Positions 20,783-32,263 of a stretch of 64,000 nucleotides of DNA are shown one piece after another. This DNA comes from Lineus longissimus (lineage: Eukaryota > Nemertea > Pilidiophora > Heteronemertea > Lineidae), in NCBI RefSeq assembly GCF_910592395.1, contig NC_088326.1, forward strand, positions 9,243,001-9,307,000. Reading direction: 5' to 3'. Made by a program: the position numbers and the translations under genes. The notes below the pieces were generated by a model. The model did not search any database, was not told the DNA's origin, and worked only from the letters and a program-made list of their open reading frames with translations. Each line of letters starts with the position of its first letter. The first letter of the stretch is position 1.

Positions 20783-22368
20783 AGTTAAACCCATGGTGCA
20801 CATTTTGTAACCGTAAGACCTAGAGACTTCAATTTTGCATTTCTGGATACTTCTGGTCAAACTCTACTTTCAAAACAAAATTTGTCGCCATTCGACCTAC
20901 TTCCTGCGAGCGAGAGTGCATGAAGGAAACTGGCCTATATCGGCCTAGGAGCAGCAGAATTAGTCGAAATATGCTCTAATATTATGATAAAATTCTTGAA
21001 AATCTATTTTATTGAGAAAAAGTTCAAAATTTTAACTGGAGAGGGCGCTACCTGCCTTTTAATTATTTAAGCCGATTCAAATTCCCGCCCGATGACGTCA
21101 GCCATCAATGAAGTCTCCTATTTGCCAGTTCTCAAAACATGGCAGCTACACAACAAAAGCAGTAGCTCCAGGAATAAATCACTGTTCACTTCAGCTTCGT
21201 AATCGATTGTACCCCCACTTTATTGTGTTTTGTGTGGTGTTCCTATTCAATCAACGATGTAAGGCCTTATTATGTTGGTTTTAATTGAGAAGGTGCATTA
21301 AAAGCGGCCTACGAAATACCGAAGCGGAGACAAAATGGCGGCATGTTGTTCAGGCTTGGAGCTCAATGACACTCAAGTACCCAATTTTCTGCTTAAAAAG
21401 TAGTCTGGTAGGCGATATTATCACCAGTTCGTTTCAGTGGTAGTCATAAGGTCTTTAGGGACTACTTTCAGAAATTAGTTCTTGAAAATTTGGCCACATT
21501 TCTGTGAAAACGATATCGGAAGTGCATGCTCTGTTCGCGATGACATCGCCGATGTATTTTGAAGTGGAGAATTCCCACAGTATGTGCAGTGAATCGGCAT
21601 GATTCTGTTCGCCTTTTAAGTTTTAGTTCTACGATTCTTTCATGAGTAAAAAGTAGACATTCTAAGCAATACAATAATGTCACTCCCATAAAAATTGATT
21701 GGAAATTGAGGGAGCTACGGCATTCTGTTCGGCAACTGGCAGCGCTGAAAAAATACATTGCATACTGTACAATACCAAATGGCACATTTTAAAAAGCGCT
21801 CATTGGACAACGTAGGGAATCACCAGAAATGACGTCATTGCTGGTCTAAATAGAAAACTACGGTGGCGCAGTAGAGCACAAGAAAAGGTTTAGCATTAAC
21901 TTCGTCATGCAAGCTTCAGCAACCAAACGATTTCTCATGAATGATTTATTTGATCATCATCAGCTTGTTTCCCCTGATAGATAAAAAAATGATTTACAAT
22001 TTCCATCAACGTTTTCTATTTTGTGTATAGTCACATGTTATTTAACTGGCAAGGAGCCAAGCAGTTTTGAATATTCGCGGGAAAATACTTCGTACTTGTA
22101 AACGAGGCTATGACAATGAGTATCCTCATTCATGGCATAAACTTCATGTTTCGGTAAATATTTTCATACGATGATTTCACCCGAATTATGGTCAGGATTG
22201 AGGAATGAACAGTGGCATAATTATGTCAACCAAAAACATTGGTACCGTAGTGAACGCAAAAGGATATCAAATACCATGGAGCATGCCATTTTCATGCATA
22301 ATGAACTAAACACCGGGAAGATATTAATGATATTAACTCAGCTGAGCGCCAGGCCCTTGGGCCTCTTG
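20647..22368. mobile_element. 1.72-kb non-coding insertion (AGCTCAGCTGA...GGGCCTCTTG)
   Basis: Duplication copy 2 reads directly from AAAAGAGACATTTTT into GAAATCATTTCAAG at about 50780; copy 1 has about 1.72 kb in between. The left end reads TTAGCTCAGCTGACTAAGTC, the right end CTCAGCTGAGCGCCAGG then CCCTTGGGCCTCTTG. The duplicated target is at most TT. It holds a CATC microsatellite (20709-20776) and no supported protein. Similar ends are, from memory, widespread in marine invertebrates; I cannot name the superfamily. Confidence 0.75.
20709..20776 (+). repeat. (CATC)n microsatellite
   Basis: About 17 uninterrupted tetranucleotide units lie within the 1.72-kb insertion. The minus-strand open frame encoding a WMDG repeat here is an artefact. 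Confidence 0.95.
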
Positions 22369-22719
22369 TTTGAAATCATTTCAAGTTTTCTTTTGCCACC
22401 TAATATTCAAAGTGATCATGCAGGTTCTCATTAGCAAACAAAGAAATATTTATGAAATGAGAAGCTAAGAACATGTGAGCAAACCTAAATTTATGCATGA
22501 CTCACAATCCAAATTACTCAATGAAGGCCTATAGACCTGCTTCGTTTTATGCATATTTTACCCACACCAGACTTACATTTTGGGTATGATATTTACAATG
22601 TATAGTGAATAGTCCACTGATTTATTGTCACCCATGAAACAAATTCAAACATATCCGTTGCGAAGTTATAGTTACAATTTATCGATCAGAAACACAAGAC
22701 TAATGACAGTGTCCAAAAG

Positions 22720-24359
22720 TCATTCAGAATCAGTGATGTTTGGTGTCAGTGGTACAACACCAAACATCCTGTCAACAACACGATCCCAAATGTTATTCCT
22801 GTATTCATAAGAACATTTGACATACTTTCTCTTTGTCTTTCCTTTCCTCTCTTCCTGTGAATTTTCCGAGGCTGACCACGTGCTGGTATATCGTCGCCCA
22901 ACATTTTCATTCCAGTGACACACTGCAAGATTTGAACGGAGTTTATACTGTGTATCTCCAAATGAAATTCGTTTGTCCTGAAATATGTTCATCACATTAT
23001 TGAATGACTCCACAAAGAACGTATCCCTTGCATGGACGTAACTTTGAGGGTACTTATATACTGATGACTGTTTGATAGCATTTTCTAATAGATCCTCTGC
23101 TTTCTTGCTTGTGATGACACGGCGCGATGGTTCGTAGTTCGCATCCGTGCGACAACGTGAGGTTGGTGGACAATTGTCATGATTATTCTTATAATGTTCG
23201 ATGATATTTTCTTTCATAGCTTTCAATTTGTCTTTGTCATGATCACAATTTCTGATTGCCCAGTTTATGTGCGTTGCAATACCCATTGGCTTGTCCTGCA
23301 GTTCTTCATGCCTGGTTTTGTTGTGCCTTTTCTACGCTCCTTCTGCCACTTTCTTTACTGATTTGGTAATGTTTTTTACCGCATGCCAGGTATCGTTTTG
23401 ATTAATTGTTGAGTTTTTATCCTTTACCAGTTTGTTTACTGCCCCATTGAAGTCATGGCAATGAATATTGATGCCAATTCCCCCATCCTCTTTGTTCCCA
23501 GTGTCTCATGTCTTTGCGTAACAGGATCGTCTCTCTTTGTCACATGCTCACATTGGAGCACTTTTTGGGTTTTCTCACCCATCCCAACCACACTCGTATC
23601 CTTGGCATTTTTTCGCCATCCATGGCGAGCATCAGTTGCAATGTTTATGCCTGGATGATACTCCTCCTCCTCACCATCGTCATTCGGAACAGTTACGTAG
23701 TCGTAGCTCCCGATCTCCTCCAAAAGTGCCTGGTGGGTACTTTTCTTCTCCTCTTCCTCTGAACTAGGGAAGAAGTACAAACTTTGATAAGTCTTGCGTT
23801 TTCCTTCTGACAGACAACCAATGCCGCAAGTATCCACAAAACGTCTGTACATAACTGGTAGAAGACCACTCGAAAAGAACCCATGTGCCATTCTTGTATT
23901 CACCAAAAGTTCATTGTCAGGAAGGCGCGACGAGGATATCCACTCAAATTTGTGATGACCGTGCCGTCTTCCACATCGAACTTTAGTTTTGACTGCATGC
24001 CCAAGATAATGTGTCTCGATTATAGAAAGTCCTGCGTTGCATAACCTTCCATGGCGTTCCGACATTTCCATGACTTTTAGAAGCGCATCCTTGCTACACA
24101 CAAACAGTTCTTGCTTCAAATCGTTCCTTTCCACAGGCTTGTAAGTAGGAGTTGCTGTTGTTCTGTCCTCTTCCAAATGATGATTCAGCCAATAGTCCAA
24201 GGCATTTTCAATGATCATCGCATTGTTCACTGGGGGTTCAGTCTCCGTCACCAAAAAATCACGTACTCGTTGCATCTTCTTTCGAATGGACTCTTTTATA
24301 TTATTATTCCCTGGGATTTCAATTTTTAAACTTTTTGGACGCACACTTTTTTCAGCCAT
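22720..24359 (-). pseudogene. Kolobok-like transposase, copy A (disabled)
   Basis: It starts MAEKSVRPKSLKIEIPG at 24359. The central region has ATDARHGWRKNAKD, EHVTKRDDPVTQRHETLGTK and, after the break, the C-terminal WAIRNCDHDKDKLKAM and FVESFNNVMNIFQDKRISFG. The order (D-R motif, Lys-rich, E-x-x-G, D-x-WH-x-x-K, C-terminal zinc-like residues) resembles Kolobok transposases, in keeping with the TTAA sites. Compared with copy B there is a 28-bp deletion near 23491 that shifts the frame and a nonsense change (TAG at 23334-23332 where B has AAG). It is transcribed divergently from the small Cys-rich gene at 24628, with 268 bp between the start codons. It retains what seems the ancestral orientation of a 36-bp segment that is inverted in B. 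Confidence 0.7.
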
Positions 24360-24627
24360 TATGATACCTCGAAGTTACCTCGTGAGAATAAACTGTATGA
24401 ATGAATATACTGGTATATGCTTTGCTGTTGGACTGTAGTTTTCTCATGGACAGGATGGACAGGATAAACAGATAAATGATGCTTGCAGAAGGGCAGCCTA
24501 GTTACAGGAAGCCCTGAAACATTGGCAAGATAATCGGCCTTATTTGGGACAGATTGTGAGTACTATATCTAGTGTTGCTATGTGCCTACCATCAGTTCTT
24601 CCTGTGCAGTAACACAGTCCAAGTAAA
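24360..24627. promoter_or_regulatory. Shared divergent promoter region, copy A
   Basis: These 268 bp separate the start codons of the transposase and the Cys-rich partner. An almost identical 268-bp interval occurs in copy B (55242-55509). The presence of the same divergent arrangement in the diverged element C argues for a functional bidirectional promoter. No single core motif is clear. Confidence 0.45.
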
Positions 24628-26236
24628 ATGGATAGCAGCTTTGATGAAAGAGAAAATGAAATCATGGACTCGTCAATGGAACAAGCGTCCCGTGCTTCTT
24701 CAGAAAATAGAGACACTGATACAGAGGATACAGATAATACAGAAAATCGTCATGTATTTGCAATTATAGTCACTGCTGAGGAGGAAGAAATGATCAGAGG
24801 ATTCATGCTGTGGGCCTGGCTGATGTCCACATGCGTGAGTGAGGCTGCCGAAACAAAACTATCCCATGATAGACGAACGAAACAACGATGATGTAAATAT
24901 TCAGCTTATTGAGACGCACAACTTCTTACAATACAAGTGATCAACGTCTTTAAAGTGTGATGAACTTCAAAGTGGTGTGATGATAATGATGATGGTGATA
25001 GTGGTTCAATCTGTAATTGAAACAAAGAATCCTAAATACATATCATATAATAACTACCTAAAAATTACGGAATCAATCGACAAACCGAGAAATTGACAAT
25101 TGTAACATTACTTACAAAGCTGGGTTTACTAGGCGAATTTATACATAGTTTGGACCTTCTGTCCAAACAAAGAAAAGGGGCACGTCTTGCCGCCTTGATG
25201 ATTCTAGCCTCACTGATACTAATTAGAAAATACTATAGAAAGTTCAAACAAAAACTCGTTTAGTCATATTCCTGTTTCCCTGGAAAACATGTGAGGGAGA
25301 GGCCCTTACTCCCCAGAAAGCTAACTAAAACCATATGCCTATCTTGGTGACAAATGAACCTAACTTAAACATGTCAAAGCAACCAGGATGGCCAATAGTA
25401 CATTTGGTACGAATTCTAAGTAAAGGCTAAAAAGGTTAAACACGGATGCAATTGAATATGTGTAGCTTCCGACAGATACTAAGACTAATTATAAACAACA
25501 AAGATAGTAATATGAATTTGACCGTAACACATGCAATTCAGTGATATCAACGTTGATGATTTCCCCAGCCCATGCTTCTTTAGAAAATAGAGACACAGAT
25601 GATACAGAAAATCGGCATGTATTTGCAATTATAGTCACTGCTGAGGAGGAAGAAATGATCAGAGGATTCATGCAATTCTTTGATATCAACTTTGAGATTG
25701 CCCCAGCCCATGCTTCTTCAAAAGATCGTCATGTATTTGCGATTCTCGTCACTACTGAGGAAGAAGAAAAAATAAGAGGATATATGCAATTCAGTGATAT
25801 CAACGTTGAGATTGTCCCAGCAGCAAATGTGGATGCCAATGATGCCACTGATGATGCTCCGGATAATCCTGGTTTCCGAATAAACCAGGACTACAATCAG
25901 ACTGAATGTCCCCAGTGTTTTTGCAGTCCATGCATCACTGATGAAACCAACAAACAATTGTGGTGGGAAACCATTAATGCAGAACCGGATTATCTCAATT
26001 CTAGTTCCAGAAAATCGACCTACCGAAAATTCTGGACAATGATGTTGCATCGAGATGTGTGGAATGATCCAAGGTACCAAGAGAAGAAAACATTGGCATT
26101 GCAACAAAGACGTGCCAGGGGAAAGAAATTTGTAACCCATCGGCGGGACATCATGCCAAATTGTGTCATTGAACTTTTACGAAAGTGGTATCCCAACCCA
26201 GAAAAAGTCCCCTACATGGGACACAAGTGGGAATAG
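24628..26236 (+). pseudogene. P2X7-tail-like Cys-rich protein, copy A (interrupted)
   Basis: It starts MDSSFDERENEIMDSS at 24628. A 722-bp insertion (24808-25529, CATG duplicated) breaks the reading within the first of its repeated N-terminal modules; the reading resumes at 25531 and runs to 26236. The intact C-terminal domain has CPQCFCSPCITDE, WW, YRKFWTMMLHRDVWND and HRRDIMPNCVIELLRKWYPN. This resembles the cysteine-rich cytosolic tail of P2X7 receptors and its stand-alone invertebrate relatives (C-x2-C, Arg-aromatic, IPSC-x-IR-x-FP-type ending), without any channel part. I infer a DNA- or zinc-binding accessory protein of the Kolobok-like element. Confidence 0.6.
24808..25529. mobile_element. 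722-bp insertion in the P2X7-like gene
   Basis: It is absent from copy B, where GAGGATTCATGCAATTCAG is continuous at about 55680. CATG is present on both sides here (24804-24807 and 25530-25533). No inverted ends or protein are evident. The element type is unknown. Confidence 0.7.
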
Positions 26237-26626
26237 GGCTTGAGGATGTGATCATAACATGCGACATGGAATTTCAAAACACTGTACACTAAAAGTTTTT
26301 CAATTTGGATTTTAGGAATACTAGTATAAATCAATGTGTTATTTTACTTTGTGGATTAACCTTGTCTGGAAGAAACCAAGGGAAACTATAAATTGTGCTT
26401 TGATTGATAAAGTCGAATGAAACACAACAAACAATTCAATGTCTGAGGTAATATATATCCTTCATTTTCTGATATTTAGAAAATGCTTTTTCTCCTGCAT
26501 TGTTGAAATAAAATGTACGATATACTATTTTGGTGTGCAGTAATATTTGAAAATAAATCTACATGTAAACCTAATCCTTCAATATTTCAATATTTTATTC
26601 AGAGAATTCTAATTCTACCAGACTAT

Positions 26627-27036
26627 AGCTGCGCTTACACCACGAAATATTGGTGGACCAATTGCACTTACACCACCACATTGCCGCGACAAATTGGTTC
26701 GGCAATCCATTGCCGATACAAATTGCCGAGCGAATTTGTCCCACCAAGCTTGATGGTCCAAATTCGCCCGGCTTGTTAAAAGTTCGGCTTTGTCGTGGTG
26801 TAAGCGCAAATGGATCGGCAATTAGCTAGTTAGATGGTTCGGCTCCAGGCGGCGCTTTCGAAATGGCGCTTTCTGCCAAGGCTTTCCGCGTTCGGCTTAT
26901 TGTTTGCGCGCCATCTGTAGCCGGATTTTATAACTAGCTGCAGCGCTGGTGTAAGCGCTTGGTGGATTTTCGATGGTGCGGCATTGGTTCCCGAACCAAG
27001 ATTGGTGGTCCATTTTCAGGTGGTGTAAGTGCGGCT
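26627..27036. mobile_element. 410-bp MITE, TAT target duplication
   Basis: Copy B reads CCAGACTATAATACCCGGCC without interruption at about 56764. Here 410 bp are inserted with inverted ends AGCTGCGCTTACACCAC / AGCCGCACTTACACCAC, flanked by TAT on both sides. The phrase ACCACCACATTGCCGCGAC and its inverse recur inside. It is non-coding. Confidence 0.85.
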
Positions 27037-27781
27037 TATAATACCCGGCCAAACCTATGCTTCAATAAACTAATTGCACTTGACATATGCAGTGATAAAC
27101 TTGAGTGCTCACAGCATGTGGCCTATATAGCTTTCCCTCTGATGTTACCTAGCCAGGCTGCATCATACTGACATTGCCCCTGATTCGTTCTGGCTATCTA
27201 CTTGCCCCGCCTCCATAGTGCCAATCATATTAAAAAAATAGAGGGGCAGGCCCTGAAATCTTCTAATTTCTCCTTTTTGGCTGGGAGATAGGACTTGAAC
27301 TTTGAAAATGTTGTTGCTGAGGCATTCACAGATTTGACTGACAGTTTCCAGGAAATTCTGAGGCCTGATGCCAAAGTTATGTGGGATATTTTAATCTTGA
27401 CCGTTGGAGGTCCTGGGAGCAATGATATCAGTTGAGCACTGGATCAGTGACAGGTGAAGAGCCTTTTATACCCGGGGTCGGTCTTAAAGGCCAGAAGCCC
27501 CACGCTCGGATTTACCGGGTATGGCAATTATCTCAGGGTGTGATGTAGCACAGCAGGCCAGTCCCACTTGTCCTAGTTCTCTGTGCTATGAATACATTAC
27601 ACCTATTACTCACCCTTTGCCTTGTCTGTAAACAAATTATAACCCATGTGGAGTTCAGTAAAATTATCACTATAGTTATTTCCAAAATCCGGCAGTGAAT
27701 TGAATCGCAAAAAATACAAACACATTGTTTTTGAGTCGGTAGGAAAAAAAGTAATCCAAAAGTATGTCATAGCATGCTGTA

Positions 27782-29391
27782 TTACAAACTGAATACTTTA
27801 TCCATTAACTGAGTCCAAATGTTATCACGATAAGCATAGGTAAGCTTTTTGTAGCCTTTCTTCTGTCGTTGTCGTTGGGATGCACCGTAACCCCCAGTGG
27901 TATACACAGCAGTGTACTCTCTGTCGACATTTTCGTTCCAGTGAAGGACAGCCAGGTTTGAACGAAGTTTGTAAGTTTCGGAAGACATGCAGATGCGCTT
28001 GTCAGTGAAAATGTTAAAACATTGTTAAAACTCTCCACATGTGATGTTCCCCTACCTAAAACATAATCCTGTGGATTCTTGTAGATGACATTGTTCTGAA
28101 TGCACTTTCTCAGAAGTTCTTCAGCGGTTTTACTGGTAATTACAGCTCTTGATGGAGTATAGTTTGTATCCTTACGACATCTTGATGACGTGTGACAGTT
28201 ACTGTGGTCATCCTTATAGTGTTCCACAACATTATCAAGTCTTTCACAGAGTTTGGCCGTGTCCCCATCACAATTCCGAATTGCCCAGTTGAAATGGGTG
28301 GCTACTGGCTGAGGCTTGTCTTTTAATTAATTCATGCCATGTGTTATCATGGTTTTTTTGTGCACCATTTCCAACTGCTTTCACGACTTTACTGACACCC
28401 TTGACACCGTGCCAAACATCATTTTCTTTTGAAGATTATCTTCGGCTTCCCTAATCAGTTTGTTGATAGACAAATTTCTGTCGTGTGTTACAACACGAAC
28501 AGTAGTGTCTTTGTTTTTCAAATGTTCAAATACCCGTTCTGTTCCAAGTTCTTCGTGCCTTTGTGAGACAATGTCATCCTTCTTGGTGACATGTTCACAG
28601 CGTAGCACACGGTGTGTAATTTCTCCAAGACAAGCAATGCTTGAATCTTTGGCATTTTTACGCCAACCATGTCTGGCATCTAGTTGGATGTCAATTTCAC
28701 CATCCTGCGATTTTGATCTTTCAGCTTGAAGATCACTATCGATGCTGCCTGGATATTCTCTTTCGGTGCAGTCAAAATATCAACCGGTTTCAATTTCTTT
28801 TAATTTCTTCTTGTTAATGCACCCTATGTTAGAACCAGTCAAAAACCATTCATACTGTACAGGCATGATGCCACTAGTAAAATATCCATGTGCAACACGA
28901 TAATTTACAAGAAAGTCTCCATTTGGTAGATATGGTGATGATGACCAGTTGTATTTGTGCTTCTTCTTCGTACATTCCAGTCTGATAATTGCACAGTGTC
29001 CTGACAGTTTTATATGAGAAACTGATAATGCATGTTCACAGTATCTACTATGCTCCTCAGAAACTTTCAGCATTTTTTCAAAGGCCGATTTTTCTGTTAA
29101 AAATAAAGGTTGGTTTGCGTCCTCCCTTGATGTTGGCAAATACATATTGATGTTTGGTCCATCAATAATACTGTTACTATCATGCTTCGATATCCAGAAA
29201 TCTAGCAAAGATTTAATCACATCTGCATTATTGACAGGGGCCCGAAGTTTATTCCTAAGTATGTCCCTCACACGTTGCATTTTGGAGAAAACATCATCTT
29301 TTAACCCTTCATCACCTGGGATGTCTATCCTGAATCGTGCTGGTCTTTCACGGGAAGATTTCTTAGGATCAGCCATATTTGATGCCATCAT
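27782..29391 (-). pseudogene. Kolobok-like transposase, element C (disabled)
   Basis: The reading starts MMASNMADPKKSSRERPARF at 29391 and follows copies A and B at moderate identity: IDIPGDEGLKDDVFSKMQRV, then LLDFWISKHD, SGIMPVQYEWFL and, in later pieces, CEHVTKKDDIVSQRHEELGT and CRKDTNYTPSRAVITSKTAE, ending YRDNIWTQLMDKVFSL at 27782. Several frame changes (around 28780, 28440, 28330 and 28020) disable it. It is the most divergent of the three transposases here. The Gypsy insertion lies only a few bases upstream of the start codon, cutting it off from the original divergent promoter. Confidence 0.7.
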
Positions 29392-29393
29392 AT

Positions 29394-29602
29394 TGTCGTG
29401 TGGGGAGGGGATCCTGTTGAGACTCGATCAATGAATGATAACGCTTGTTTCTCTTTTACACTGTATTGATACTCTCTCTACTCCAGCACTAACTAAACTC
29501 TTTCTAACTACAAGGGGCTCAGCTAGCCCTCTTAGCCCAAAAGCAGGGGGAGGAGGTCACTGACCCCATGTCATGACCTGATTAGCATATACATACATAA
29601 CA
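29394..29602 (-). repeat. LTR (downstream LTR of the minus-strand Gypsy)
   Basis: The 209-bp LTR reads TG...CA in both orientations (plus strand TGTCGTGTGG to ACATACATAACA). It appears identical to 43118-43326, implying recent insertion. Confidence 0.95.
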
Positions 29603-29617
29603 TCCCCTTTTGTTATT
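29603..29617 (-). promoter_or_regulatory. Polypurine tract
   Basis: On the minus strand AACAAAAGGGGA abuts the 3' LTR, the expected position of the plus-strand primer for reverse transcription. Confidence 0.75.
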
Positions 29618-30764
29618 TTAAGAAATTTTGGTTTACAAAATTTTGTATCAAGTTGATTAATCAGTATGATGCAAATCTTTCTCAGTCGATATAAAACCGT
29701 GTCATCTTAAGGCACGTACTATGATAGATTATAAACACACGTTACATTTACTGCCATCTTAAGGTCAGTTGATAAGGTATCATTATCATATCATGATTAC
29801 AAAATAAAACTTTCTTTACTGCCATCTTAAGGCGAGTAAACACATCGTTGACGTACCATCTGCTAGTAATACCTGTAAGTGAACACAGTCCGCCAACGAG
29901 TCTCATTCAAATGCAATGGGAGGGTGTAAAACCAAAAACGATAAAAATAATTGCTACTAAACTACACTGTATCGATTTTCCTACGAAAATACAATCAAAC
30001 AAAAAATCCAATATCTCCCCTTTTGTGATTTTAGAGAATCAAAATACTTGTCAAAACTAGAACAACCTAAATCCTATTATCATTACAATTCAATCAAAAC
30101 TAATCTAACCAATACTCCTGCTACTACAATAATCCGCCAAGATTGGCCTCCTGTGATTATCCTAATTATCCTTATTGTTGACCATCTGCAAGTGTCAAAT
30201 ACCCTAGAAAGCCCATCAACAAATGAATGAAGTTTGTTTGAACTCTATGCTAATCCTCATAGACCTACTCTGAACAGAAAAAGAGTATACTACACAACGA
30301 AACTTAAAGGACCATTCACTGTCATCTATGGTATTTGAAACATGGTTTTAACTTGCAGTATCATACTACCTAGCCTATAAAGCCTGCATGCCTATTTAAT
30401 GTTGCTTTTAACGCCACTTATCTAGAAGAAGATGTGCGAAAATCTTTTAATGAAACAACTAATGCATATGTTTACACTAATTAAGGCCTGAAATATAGAT
30501 AGTTTATACGTGTACCATCTATATGCTCTAGGTGTATGATTGATTAAGGAAACCTGACTGCCATTAGCCAGTCTTGTGGCTTTTACCTGGCCATCATTAC
30601 ATGCAAATTAAATTGCCAAACAGTAATATCTCATTTATCAAAAAAAAAACAAAACAAAACAAATTGAGCAATACTGCTAATATTATGTACAAAAGGAGAT
30701 TGAAGTCCTGTCAGACATCCATCCAGGCGTATGATGACTCGTCATCTTTCACTATATCTGCCAT
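29618..30764. other. Non-coding 3' region of the Gypsy element
   Basis: AT-rich, with no supported protein and no envelope-like gene. The phrase CATCTTAAGG recurs near 29703, 29757 and 29822. An A-rich tract lies at 30640-30665. Confidence 0.6.
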
Positions 30765-31755
30765 CTACATGGCCAAACGCTGAATCAATTTACGTGGCGT
30801 CCCTGTGCACATTAGAAGCTGATTGCTTAAGACATTTTCAACAATTGGTAAACTATCGGGATACCATTGAGGAGACCACCAGTACCTGTAATCACCGTTG
30901 TTGAGCGGTATTGACACCAAAACCTGCAAATTGCCTGCTTTGAATCGAGCCCTTGAAATGCTCACTTCAGATTCTGAAGGCGCATTCTCAAGTGCTGCCA
31001 GCAGTTTTCCTTGTTGTGCACTGCTCAACTCGCAAGGGGCGGCAAAGCCATTGTTGACTTCTGCAAATTGCATATGTTTTGCTAGATCAACCGGTTCTGT
31101 CTTACATGTGTGCATTACATGATTTCCGATGTTGTCCAATGCTTTACCATTTTCATCCATAAAGCGTGGAGTGCCATTACCAGGTACACTAGTAGCTTTG
31201 GTAACCTCGTCCGATTTCTTCAAAACGTCCTTGAGCTTCTGAAGATTGGTAATATTCTCTTTCTCTGAGGTGGCGCGAATGAAAGCTGGTTTCAACCTGT
31301 TGAAGTTGAACACATCCTGCAACAACTTTCCATCTAGCGTGGACAACAAGTAATGAGTGCGATCCAGACATTTGTAAATGGCAAATGGACCACACCATAT
31401 CGCTTTGAACTTTCGCGAGGGCGCCGTGAGATGCGTGCTACTAGGCTTATTCAAGTACACCAACTGCCCTACGGCATACAGTGGGCACTTCTTAAGCCTT
31501 TGTGAAATCTTCTCATTTTGTGTTTCCTGGTGAGACCTCTGTATGTCTAGCATTGTCTTGGACACATGTTTGAACTTTGCCTGGAGGTGTTCCACATATT
31601 CTCTATAAGTCCTGGACAATCCCAAGTCTAGCTTGAATTCCAGACCAGATACATCAGTAGGTTCACGGAGAAACACCAAATAATGAGGAGAGTAACCTCC
31701 AAGATGTGCAGAAGAGAACGTGTTGTAAGCATATTGCGCAACGCTTCCATACCTT
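30765..31755 (-). pseudogene. Gypsy integrase, C-terminal part (separated by Academ)
   Basis: The minus-strand reading immediately downstream of the Academ insertion gives AQYAYNTFSSAHLGGYSPHY, the usual end of a retroviral-type integrase core. It is followed by the C-terminal SH3-like domain with VGQLVYLNKPS and WCGPFAIYK (a GPF/Y-type motif), then about 170 residues of low-similarity tail ending KLIQRLAM. Excision of the Academ element with one CTT copy restores the frame to the upstream integrase, so the break is entirely due to that insertion. Confidence 0.85.
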
Positions 31756-32263
31756 TAGTCCAGTCAAAATAAGGTTTGACCTCACACTAATTGCAAGAGA
31801 AACGAAACCAGTTTTATTCAGTAGTTTAATGCCTATATAAAAACATATCAAAAATCCCCAAAAAAATATTTAGTGGAACAGTGTTATTTTTAGGTCATCA
31901 CGTTTTGCATGGTCAGGGGCCAGGCGCCCTATAGAGAACAACCAGATTTGGTATCTTATCAATTTTCTCTAAGCTGAACAGTTGCATGTGTACCTTTTTA
32001 TGAAAGTCCTTCCCATTGGAAGTTGTTTTTACATGGTATCCATGCTTCTTGTGGTCAAACTAGGGGGTCCCCTACCCCAGGGCCACCAATTTCACGCGGT
32101 TTTGGTCTTAAGTGGACGTAGCATGTATTGGCATAGTTGCAGACAGGTTAAGGGTTTCTAGTGTTTGGTAATGAGGCGGCCAATTATGGGAAATCATCCT
32201 GTAGCATGATTCAATATAACAGTTAAGTAGGATCTTAATTCATTGCACAACATAATGCGTGCA

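Larger units (their letters stand above)
11738..27487. repeat. Segmental duplication, copy 1
   Basis: From TTAATGAAAAGTGCCC at 11738 to GGGGTCGGTCTTAA at 27487 the sequence is colinear with 44958-57210 at high identity. Subtracting copy-specific insertions (Harbinger 15042-20110, 20647-22368, 24808-25533, MITE 26627-27036) leaves about 8 kb of shared unit. Both copies begin and end in TTAA, the target site of the Kolobok-like elements inside, so the unit may have been moved or duplicated by TTAA-directed events. A third Kolobok-like element now separates the two copies. Confidence 0.85.

Noticed and set aside
20666-20860. WMDG repeat protein
   Set aside because: Reverse reading of the CATC microsatellite.
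24360-24627. TTAA plus TIR for element A at its left side
   Set aside because: No convincing left terminal repeat could be found for copy A; the left part is continuous with the duplicated nuclease-like gene, so ends of A were not annotated.
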